Positions 6,882 to 13,480 of a stretch of 64,000 nucleotides of DNA are shown here, piece by piece; positions within the stretch are counted from its first letter, which is position 1; every line of letters begins with the position of its first letter. Below the pieces are notes generated by a model. It did not search any database. It was not told the origin of the DNA and worked only from the letters and a program-made list of their open reading frames with translations. The stretch is from positions 42,238-106,237 of the forward strand of contig JBCFAO010000006.1 of the NCBI GenBank assembly GCA_038562165.1, in the 5' to 3' direction. The position numbers and the translations under genes were made by a program. The DNA comes from WRMS01 sp038562165. GTDB lineage: Bacteria; Bacillota; Peptococcia; DRI-13; UBA5745.

Positions 6882-9245
6882 TTACAGAGCACAAACGATG
6901 GAGTTAGTAGCCTGATCATAGGTTACGGTGTAGTTGAAGGCTTCGAGTACGGCCCGGAAGGGCAGGTATACGCGGCCATTCTTGTTCTGAGCGGGAGCAT
7001 CGATCTCGATCTCAGAGGTTACGCCGTTCTTGGTCACAGCAATTTTGGAAGCGCCAACGGTTACTTTAACAGTGATACCGTCTTTGCTCAAGGAAGCAGT
7101 CTGAGAAGCCTGATCCCATTCAACGGTAGCGCCGATGGAGGTACCCATATCGCGTACGCCCAGGAAGGTGCGGCCATTTTCGATGAAGGAAGGAGACTCA
7201 GCAGCATGAACCTGGTTGCCGGATACGAAAGAGGGAGCGCCGATAATGAAGATCAGCTGTCCGCCGCCAGCAGAAGCTTTACCGAAGGAAACAGTAGCTG
7301 CACCGGTGTAGGTACGTCCGCCGAATTTATCAGTAGAATTAGGAACAGCGCCCTCTTTCTCAACGATAATCACCTGCAGAGTTACATCACCTTCAACATT
7401 ACTGCTTACCTTAACAGAGGCTAGACCCTTTTTGAAGTCAGCAGTATCAACAGAGCTAGCAGATGCAATAGCACCCTCAGGTTTAGCAATAACAGAGGCA
7501 TTTGCACTCTCAGCGTCTACGCCAGAAGCAGCCAATTTGCCATCTACGTCTACCAGTTCAATCTTAACAGTAACTTCGCCGCCTACAGAACCAACACTCT
7601 GAGGAGTCAGTTTCAAGTAGGAAGCGGCCTTCTCAATAGTGATATCCTGAGTAGCCACAAGATTTTTCTCAGTGTCAACTAAGGTCATCTTAACGACACC
7701 ACTCTTATCCTCTTTCAGTTTGAACTGGCCAGTCCTGTCGTCCATTTTGCCATCCATGAAAGAGGCATCGCTGATGCTAAGCTTGAGATTGGAGTTGCTA
7801 GTCATGTCAAGACCTTTGCTGGTCTCATAACCTTCGGCATCCTGGTATTTTACATCAGGCTGAGGCATAACAGTGCCAGCAGAGTAGCTCTTAGAACCAT
7901 AGCTTAAAATCATTTTTGTAATATCACCCTGGTCTTTTACGTTGAATTTGTAGGATACGCCAACGCCATTAACCAGATAGACTCTTACTTCATAGTCGCC
8001 ATCTCTATTTAACTTGTCATGAGGAACCAAGAACTCCATATTGCCGGAGGAATGGACTCTGAATTCAATATCGCCATCTTTTAAGTTGGAGCTGGAAGGC
8101 TTAGTAACAATGGTAGCCTTCATGTCAACATCGTCCTTCATGTAGTCAGTAGCATCTTCTCTTGAATTAGCCGACCAGCCAGTTACGCTTGTGTCAAGAT
8201 TCAAAAGCTTAATGAAATCCATTCTTGTACCGGCAGCATCATAGGAGCTGAAACGGAAAGCTTTAAAGCCATCACTCTCGCGAGCAACCTTTTGGTTGTC
8301 ATCGCTTTCAGGCTTAACACTTACGATACCGGTAGATCTAAAAGTGAGCTTAATTTTGTCAGTTCTAGTCCTGGGATCGCCATTTGCATCTGTACTCTTC
8401 TGCTCAGCAAGGCCGCTGACTCTGGCAAGTACTTCAATGGTGCCGGCTTTGGAGGAATAAACCTTAACCTCAGCTTTACCAGAAGCATTGGTAGTAGCCC
8501 TGGTAGCGGCCAGAGAAGCGCCAGTACCGCTGGTGATGGAGAAGGTTACATCTTTACCGCTTACAGGAACGCCGCCATCGGTAGTGACATTAGCGACCAC
8601 AGTATAAGCGTCCACATTGTTAGCAGGCTTCTGTTTGGTGACATTCTCTAAATCAGCTGCGCTGAAATCCTTCACAGACAAGATGATTTCGCCTGCTTTT
8701 GCAGCAGCAAATTCGATAGGATGTTTCCCGTCAATGATTCTGGAAAGATTGTCTCCAGACCCAGATGCCCACTCCTTGCTCAGAGCATGGCTATTAGCAG
8801 CTGTAGCAGTTAAGCCAAAAACGATCTGGGTAGTACCGGAGGCTGTAGATACAACCTTTAAGTTTAATACTTTGGTTGTGGAGCCAGCAGTAACAGGGAT
8901 AGCCATTTTGTCAATATCAATGCGATAACTATCAGTACTAGCTACCTTATCAGTGATTTTGATCCACTTATCACCTTTTTCATAGAAGAAGGTTGTGGCA
9001 TCAGGGCGGCTGGCAGCAACGTAGATCATCCCGCTATCTTGAGCGTTAACTAAGGTAACTTCCATTTCATTACCGTCGCTATCTCCGTCTATAGTACCGG
9101 AAACAGCGCTGTTGCCATCCTCTGTTACTTCAACAGCAGAGTTGTAAACATCAACATCTCCAACCTCACCAAAAGCCGCAAAAGGCACGATGCTGATCAG
9201 AAAAGCAGCCAGTACAACTAAGGCTAAAACTTTCTTAGTTTTCAA
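6882..9245 (-). CDS. Secreted surface protein A: Ig-like (Big_1) and CuAO 'stalk' domain
   Basis: The 787-aa protein has a classic signal peptide (MKTKK, hydrophobic core, AAFG cleavage region at about 25). An invasin/Big_1-type Ig-like domain lies near 200-300 (PVSGKDVTFSI, SGKAEVKVYS). The C-terminal ~120 residues match the copper-amine-oxidase N-terminal-like domain: SPSFIENGRTFLGVRDM, IEWD-type repeat, NGRVYLPFRAVLEAF. In this family the domain is a surface module, not an oxidase. Translation starts at TTG 9245, with AAGGAGG eight bases upstream. No S-layer-homology or sortase motif is visible, so the attachment mode is open. It is a paralog of the gene at 13.5 kb. No convincing promoter is seen between its leader and an upstream terminator, so it may be weakly expressed or silent in this orientation. 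Confidence 0.8.
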   Translation of the reverse strand: MKTKKVLALVVLAAFLISIVPFAAFGEVGDVDVYNSAVEVTEDGNSAVSGTIDGDSDGNEMEVTLVNAQDSGMIYVAASRPDATTFFYEKGDKWIKITDKVASTDSYRIDIDKMAIPVTAGSTTKVLNLKVVSTASGTTQIVFGLTATAANSHALSKEWASGSGDNLSRIIDGKHPIEFAAAKAGEIILSVKDFSAADLENVTKQKPANNVDAYTVVANVTTDGGVPVSGKDVTFSITSGTGASLAATRATTNASGKAEVKVYSSKAGTIEVLARVSGLAEQKSTDANGDPRTRTDKIKLTFRSTGIVSVKPESDDNQKVARESDGFKAFRFSSYDAAGTRMDFIKLLNLDTSVTGWSANSREDATDYMKDDVDMKATIVTKPSSSNLKDGDIEFRVHSSGNMEFLVPHDKLNRDGDYEVRVYLVNGVGVSYKFNVKDQGDITKMILSYGSKSYSAGTVMPQPDVKYQDAEGYETSKGLDMTSNSNLKLSISDASFMDGKMDDRTGQFKLKEDKSGVVKMTLVDTEKNLVATQDITIEKAASYLKLTPQSVGSVGGEVTVKIELVDVDGKLAASGVDAESANASVIAKPEGAIASASSVDTADFKKGLASVKVSSNVEGDVTLQVIIVEKEGAVPNSTDKFGGRTYTGAATVSFGKASAGGGQLIFIIGAPSFVSGNQVHAAESPSFIENGRTFLGVRDMGTSIGATVEWDQASQTASLSKDGITVKVTVGASKIAVTKNGVTSEIEIDAPAQNKNGRVYLPFRAVLEAFNYTVTYDQATNSIVCAL

Positions 9246-9567
9246 GAAAAATCCCTCCTTAAATTTGGGGTGCGGGTCTATCCCGCGGGGATGTCCATCT
9301 CTTGGCGAAGGCCGCCTTTCACGCTAACCGGGAGGCTGCCGGCTTCACAAGTTTCACCAGTTGAACCAGTTCAACTTGGAAGTATGACTTCTGCCCGGGG
9401 TCAATGGTGAGGAAGAACCGTCGCAATCTTTGGAATCCCATATTATTCTGACTGAGACCCTCAGCCGGGGGGTAGTTCCTGCCGGCAAGATAACCGGTCC
9501 GGCAAAACGGCCCGGAACTCAATTAGCCGCTTTGCTTTCTTACTAACGAGTGGCAATATCACTCCTT
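9246..9567 (-). promoter_or_regulatory. Long structured 5' leader of surface protein A
   Basis: About 320 nt separate the homology start from the TTG. Hairpins visible on the minus strand include CTGAG/CTCAG, GTTGAAC/GTTCAAC (plus-strand 9360-9375) and GCGGG-ATAGA-CCCGC just before the ribosome site. The copy at 13.2 kb carries the same hairpins, one with compensatory base changes. It matches no riboswitch class I can recall. Confidence 0.55.
9461..9556 (-). CDS. Possible 31-aa leader peptide (upstream ORF) of surface protein A
   Basis: A TTG codon at 9556 follows AAGGAG by five bases and opens a 31-codon frame (begins MPLVSKKAKR, ends LPPG). The copy-B leader has the same start, ribosome site, length and stop, with two amino-acid changes and one silent change. 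This could be a translated leader peptide or a by-product of a conserved RNA. Confidence 0.25.
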   Translation of the reverse strand: MPLVSKKAKRLIEFRAVLPDRLSCRQELPPG

Positions 9568-9594
9568 TTAATAAGTGAATTGCTCTGCGCAAAT

Positions 9595-9619
9595 AAAAAA
9601 GCCTCTCATGGCGGGAGGC
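9595..9619 (-). terminator. Terminator facing surface gene A
   Basis: GCCTC (9601-9605) pairs with GAGGC (9615-9619), extended by a G-U and a C-G pair. On the minus strand the hairpin is followed by T6 (A run 9595-9600). No minus-strand gene lies upstream of it; it sits between the divergent putP promoter and the leader of surface protein A, so it would block read-in to copy A. Confidence 0.6.
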
Positions 9620-9655
9620 AAAGGGTGTCTAAAATAGAACTATTTCAACTTATAT

Positions 9656-9684
9656 TTGTGCTTTTTCCGTCTATCACCTATAAT
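9656..9684 (+). promoter_or_regulatory. Sigma-A-type promoter of putP
   Basis: TTGTGC (9656-9661), 17-base spacer, TATAAT (9679-9684), 55 bases before the putP start codon. Confidence 0.6.
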
Positions 9685-9739
9685 AAAATGCGGCGCAGTG
9701 CAGATGTGCCGTAATAAAGCATAAATGAGGAGGGTATTG

Positions 9740-11305
9740 ATGGACGCAGGTTCAATTCAGGTTTTGCTTGCAATGGCCGCATACATGGCTATCGTTGTTG
9801 GGATTGGTATTTTCTTCGCCAGACGGGCAAACCAAAGTTCGGAAAACTATTTTCTTGGGGGGCGCAGTTTGGGGCCCTGGGTGACAGCGATGAGTGCAGA
9901 GGCCTCGGATATGTCAGGCTGGCTGTTGATGGGGTTGCCGGGCGTAGCTTATTGGCTTGGTCTGGCGGATGCGGCGTGGACGGCCATTGGATTGGCCTTG
10001 GGCACGTACATCAACTGGTTGATTGTTTCCAAAAGGCTCCGCCGCTACAGTGAGAAGGCCGGAAATGCAATCACTCTTCCCGAGTTTTTTTCCAACCGAT
10101 TCCGGGAAGAAAAAAAGGTGCTGATGACGATTTCAGCCGTCTTTATCTTGATATTTTTCACTGTATATGCTTCCAGTTGCCTCGTGACCTGCGGCAAGCT
10201 GTTTTCCACACTATTTGGCGCTCCGTACGTTATCATGATGATTCTCGGTGCGGTGTTTGTGCTGGTATACACCATTATCGGCGGTTTTTTGGCCGAAAGT
10301 GCCTCGGATTTCATGCAGTCCATCGTTATGATAATAGCGCTGGTGACGGTTGTTTTGGTCGGAACTTCCGCTGCCGGCGGCTTGAGCGCTGTGGTGGTGA
10401 ATGCGAAAGGCATTCCCGGCTTCTTTGAGTTCTTCGGTATTGCAAGCCCCTCTCTGGATGCAGACGGAGTTCAGCTAGTGGCAAACGATGCTCCCGTATT
10501 TGGCGGGGCCGGGAGTTATGGTCTTATTTCTATCATTTCCACTCTGGCCTGGGGCTTGGGTTACTTCGGTATGCCCCAGGTGTTGCTGCGCTTTATGGCC
10601 ATCCGTAAGGAAAGCGAGCTGACAAGTTCCAGGCGTATTGCTATTGTTTGGGTTGTTATCTCCTTGAGTGTGGCCGTGTTTATCGGAATCGTCGGCAGGG
10701 CGTTGTACCCTGTGGCGTTGAGCACTGCGGCAGAGGCTGAAAATGTGTTTATACTGCTTTCAACCCGTCTTTTGCCGCCCCTTCTGGCCGGCCTCATCAT
10801 GTCCGGTATTCTGGCTGCGACGATCAGCTCCTCCGATTCCTATTTGTTGATTGCGGCCTCTTCTTTAGCCAAGAACATCTATCAGGGTTTACTAAAAAAA
10901 GATGCCGACGATAAAGAGGTGATGCGGGTTTCCCGTATCACGCTGCTGGTGATTACCCTTGTCGCTATTTTGATTGCCCTGGATGAAAAGAGTGTTATTT
11001 TTACAATCGTGTCCTTTGCCTGGGCTGGCTTTGGTGCGACCTTCGGCCCTCTGATGTTGTTTTCGCTGTTTTGGAAACGCATTAACCGCGCCGGGGCGAT
11101 GGCAGGCATGCTGGGTGGCGGTTGCATGGTGTTTTTCTGGAAGCTGGTTATCCGCCCGCTGGGCGGTGGCTGGAACATTTACGAGCTGCTTCCTGCCTTT
11201 CTCTTTTCCTGCGCATTGATCGTGATCGTTTCCTTTGCATCGGCGCCGCCGTCAAAGGAACTGCAGGCGGAATTCGATGAGGTTAAAAGCGGTGGTGTGT
11301 GCTAA
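9740..11305 (+). CDS. putP: Sodium/proline symporter (SSS family)
   Basis: PutP imports L-proline with Na+ across the cytoplasmic membrane. The 521-aa protein has about 13 hydrophobic segments and PutP signatures: ENYFLGGRSLGPWVTAMSAEASDMSGW near the first helices, the Na+-site region, and LLAGLIMSGILAATISSSDSYLL in the second half. Serines of the SSSDS stretch correspond to the second Na+-site region known in the family. The start at ATG 9740 has AGGAGG seven bases upstream; the in-frame ATG at 9725 overlaps that site. It lies alone, inside the segment between the two inverted surface genes, and no proline-degradation gene is near. A short hairpin-rich stretch (11311-11346) after the stop may terminate it. 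Confidence 0.92.
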   Translation: MDAGSIQVLLAMAAYMAIVVGIGIFFARRANQSSENYFLGGRSLGPWVTAMSAEASDMSGWLLMGLPGVAYWLGLADAAWTAIGLALGTYINWLIVSKRLRRYSEKAGNAITLPEFFSNRFREEKKVLMTISAVFILIFFTVYASSCLVTCGKLFSTLFGAPYVIMMILGAVFVLVYTIIGGFLAESASDFMQSIVMIIALVTVVLVGTSAAGGLSAVVVNAKGIPGFFEFFGIASPSLDADGVQLVANDAPVFGGAGSYGLISIISTLAWGLGYFGMPQVLLRFMAIRKESELTSSRRIAIVWVVISLSVAVFIGIVGRALYPVALSTAAEAENVFILLSTRLLPPLLAGLIMSGILAATISSSDSYLLIAASSLAKNIYQGLLKKDADDKEVMRVSRITLLVITLVAILIALDEKSVIFTIVSFAWAGFGATFGPLMLFSLFWKRINRAGAMAGMLGGGCMVFFWKLVIRPLGGGWNIYELLPAFLFSCALIVIVSFASAPPSKELQAEFDEVKSGGVC

Positions 11306-11361
11306 GCCCGGCCATTTTATCAAAATGGTAGCCAAACGGCTTTCTTTAATCTTGCGCCTAA

Positions 11362-11575
11362 GCTACAATAAAGGGAGGCAACTGGCTGACGTATCACTCC
11401 TTGGGCTACTATGTCCGACTTGAAAGACTTTCAACAACATTTGGTGCAAAGGCTCGAGAGCCAGTTGGCCTTATTTGTCTCGGGCCAAGGCTGCAATAAA
11501 GAGAGTAACAGGCTGACGCATCAATCCTTGGGCTGCCATGTCCGTTTGAAAGGTTGTCAGTCTCTCTTTATTACG
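11362..11575 (+). ncRNA. Candidate IS110 bridge RNA: two related stem-loops
   Basis: Two imperfect ~70-base direct repeats (11362-11430 and 11490-11557) each sit inside their own stem. First: CAACTGGCT (11379-11387) with AGCCAGTTG (11459-11467). Second: AATAAAGAGAG (11495-11505) with CTCTCTTTATT (11562-11572), then CTGAC (11513-11517) with GTCAG (11556-11560). Both loops share CCTTGGGCT and CATGTCCG-like sequence. IS110 elements encode a bridge RNA with two guide loops next to the transposase; position and architecture agree. I cannot assign which loop reads target or donor. Confidence 0.5.
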
Positions 11576-11694
11576 GTTGACTATGGGGGCGGATGCGCCG
11601 GTGTCATTATCAATCCCAGGTCACCCAATATTTTGAATCGTTAACGAGAAAAGGTGATTCCCGGTTGCGATTTAATGGTATGGAGGGAATGAAA

Positions 11695-12903
11695 ATGAAC
11701 GCAGTGGGGATTGATGTTTCTAAAGGGAAAAGCATGGTAGCCGTCATGGATCCTTTCCGGGGAGAAATCATTTCGCCTTTTGAGGTGCAGCACAACGATA
11801 GCGAACTAAAAGAACTAACCAAAAAGCTTCTGATGCTAGGCGGCGAGACCCGGGCAGTCATGGAATACACCGGTAACTATCATGCGGTTATTGCCAGGGT
11901 GCTTCATGATGCCGGTATTTATATTTCTGTGGTTAATGCGACATTAGTGCATAACTATGGCAACAATAGCCTGCGCCGGGCCAAGACAGACAAAAAGGAT
12001 GCTTTGAAGCTGGCAAATTATGCTCTTGACTATTGGCCTAATCTGCCCAAATATATCCCGGAGGAAGATATCCGGCTGATGCTAAAAAGTTGCTACCGCC
12101 AGTATGAGCAGTATTCTAAGATGTGGGCTATGCTGAAGAATAACCTGATTTCTCTCCTTGACCAGACTTTTCCGGAGGTGAATCGCCTCTTTCACAGCTC
12201 TCGCCGGGCGGATGGCAGTGAGAAATGGATTGACTTTGCAGCCGAATTTTGGCATTGCGAATGCGTTTGCGGCCTGTCTCAAGAGGATTTTTCCGAACGC
12301 TACCGGCAATGGTGCAAGGATAATGGCTACAACTTCAGTGCAAACAAAGCGCTGGACATCTATACTGCTGCCTGCAACCATATTGGGCTGATGCCCCAAA
12401 GAGAAACGGCAAATATTCTGGTTCAACAAGCCATTTCCCAATTGCGGACAAGCTCTGTTGCCCTGGCAACTCTTCAGCAAGAGATGCAAAGCCTTGCGGT
12501 TTCTTTGCCGGAATACGATATCGTAATGAAAATGTTTGGCGTGGGGCCGGCTTTGGGGCCCCAGCTTATGGCTGAAATTGGCGATGTCCGGCGTTTTCAT
12601 TCCAAAAAAGCTCTGGTGGCTTTTGCTGGTATTGATGCGCCTCCTTATCAGTCCGGTACCATAAACGCCCACAGCCGTAGAATTACAAAACGAGGCTCTC
12701 CATCCCTGCGCCGGACGCTCTTTTTAGTGATGAGTGTTCTTCTGCAAAGAGCACCTCTTGATGAGCCTGTTTACCAATTTATGAGCAGGAAACGCTCCGA
12801 AGGCAAGCCCTATCGCGTGTATATGATGGCCTCTGCCAACAAGTTTCTGCGCATCTATTATTCCACGGTAAAAGCCTATTTGGATGGCGAAGCTGACGTG
12901 TGA
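11695..12903 (+). CDS. IS110-family transposase (DEDD recombinase)
   Basis: The 403-aa protein has the IS110 RuvC-like DEDD domain: first Asp in GIDVSKGKS (residue ~6), Glu in MEYTGNYHAV (~62), Asp pair in RAKTDKKDALKLA (~103-107). The C-terminal Transposase_20 domain shows the helix-hairpin GVGPALGPQLMAEIGD and FAGIDAPPYQSGT, with the conserved serine region GSPSLRRTLF. Length and domain order are intact, so it is probably active. The start is ATG 11695, with GGAGGG seven bases upstream; earlier in-frame codons to 11593 are non-coding leader. It works with a guide RNA that in this group is encoded at the element end, here most likely upstream. Confidence 0.92.
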   Translation: MNAVGIDVSKGKSMVAVMDPFRGEIISPFEVQHNDSELKELTKKLLMLGGETRAVMEYTGNYHAVIARVLHDAGIYISVVNATLVHNYGNNSLRRAKTDKKDALKLANYALDYWPNLPKYIPEEDIRLMLKSCYRQYEQYSKMWAMLKNNLISLLDQTFPEVNRLFHSSRRADGSEKWIDFAAEFWHCECVCGLSQEDFSERYRQWCKDNGYNFSANKALDIYTAACNHIGLMPQRETANILVQQAISQLRTSSVALATLQQEMQSLAVSLPEYDIVMKMFGVGPALGPQLMAEIGDVRRFHSKKALVAFAGIDAPPYQSGTINAHSRRITKRGSPSLRRTLFLVMSVLLQRAPLDEPVYQFMSRKRSEGKPYRVYMMASANKFLRIYYSTVKAYLDGEADV

Positions 12904-13157
12904 TTGCCAGTTTCATGAGAATAGAAGTGGCTAAAACCCCTTATAAAATATAGAGTTTTTCTATAACTTCAATAAGGATTTGAAAGAATTTGTTTTCCAG
13001 CAACAAAAGGTTTACACTTTGTTCACCGTTTCGGGGCCTGGCCTTATTGACCAGAAATCAACTTATGCTATAATAACCATAAGGTCGGCCAAAAGCCCCT
13101 GATTTTTCCAACTATGTTTTCAGCTTTTTTAAGTTTAAACACATTGAATACTTTCTG
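12904..13157 (+). other. IS110 right flank and promoter-proximal region
   Basis: No gene is seen. A TATAGA-GTTTT-TCTATA hairpin lies near 12948-12964 and could end transposase transcription. The promoter of surface gene B follows at 13047-13074. The rest is AT-rich unique sequence with no match to the copy-A side. Confidence 0.5.
13047..13074 (+). promoter_or_regulatory. Strong promoter of surface gene B
   Basis: TTGACC (13047-13052), 16-base spacer, perfect TATAAT (13069-13074), preceded by TGC as an extended -10. It lies outside the duplicated unit and points toward surface gene B, predicting a transcript leader of about 400 nt. Confidence 0.75.
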
Positions 13158-13480
13158 AAAGGAGTGATATTGCCACTCGTTAGTAAGAAAGCAAAGCGGC
13201 TAATTGGGTTCCGGGCCGTTTTGCCGGACCGGTTGTCTTACCGGCAGGAACTACCCCCCGGCTGAGGGTCTCAGTCAGAATAATATAGGATTCCAAAGAC
13301 TGGGACGGTTCTACCTCACCATTGACCCCGGGCAAAAGCCATACTTCCGAGTTAAACGAGTTTAACTTGTGGAACTTGTGAAGTCGGCAGCCTCCCGGTT
13401 AGCGTGAGGGCAGACCTTCACCATGAAATGGATATCCCCGCGGGATAGACCCGCACCCCAAATTTAAGGAGGGATTTTTC
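13158..13480 (+). promoter_or_regulatory. Long structured 5' leader of surface protein B
   Basis: This is the copy-B counterpart of the copy-A leader. Hairpins include CTGAG/CTCAG, GTTAAAC (13351-13357) with GTTTAAC (13360-13366), and GCGGG/CCCGC before AAGGAGG. The GTTAAAC hairpin differs from copy A (GTTGAAC/GTTCAAC) by a G-C to A-T change on both arms, which keeps the pair and supports a real RNA structure. Confidence 0.6.
13170..13265 (+). CDS. Possible 31-aa leader peptide (upstream ORF) of surface protein B
   Basis: TTG 13170 follows AAGGAG by five bases and opens a 31-codon frame ending at TGA 13263-13265, the same length as in copy A. The three codon differences between copies (two change the residue) give no clear sign of protein-level selection. 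Confidence 0.25.
   Translation: MPLVSKKAKRLIGFRAVLPDRLSYRQELPPG

Larger units (their letters stand above)
6816..9567 (-). repeat. Inverted duplicate unit, copy A (leader + surface protein + terminator)
   Basis: This stretch is the reverse-oriented counterpart of 13158-15859. Shared parts are the ~300-nt leader (about 90% identical by eye), the first ~75 coding bases (almost identical), much of the last third of the gene, and the terminator. The middle of the coding region has diverged. The homology stops near 9567, just downstream (in the reading direction of copy A) of a terminator hairpin. Confidence 0.85.
11340..12965 (+). mobile_element. IS110-family insertion sequence (ends not resolved)
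   Basis: The element is recognised from its DEDD transposase and the long structured non-coding stretch upstream of it, the arrangement of the IS110 group. IS110 elements usually lack terminal inverted repeats, and I see no target duplication, so the limits given are approximate. It lies between putP and the promoter of surface gene B. Confidence 0.75.

Noticed and set aside
9319..9522. A 67-codon minus-strand frame in the leader of surface gene A
   Set aside because: It has no ribosome site and is not kept in the copy-B leader, unlike the 31-codon frame.
9246..9567. Surface-gene leader as a c-di-GMP or c-di-AMP riboswitch
   Set aside because: A GGGACG-like string is present in one copy, but the conserved cores of the GEMM and ydaO classes cannot be laid out, and the other copy has changed that string.
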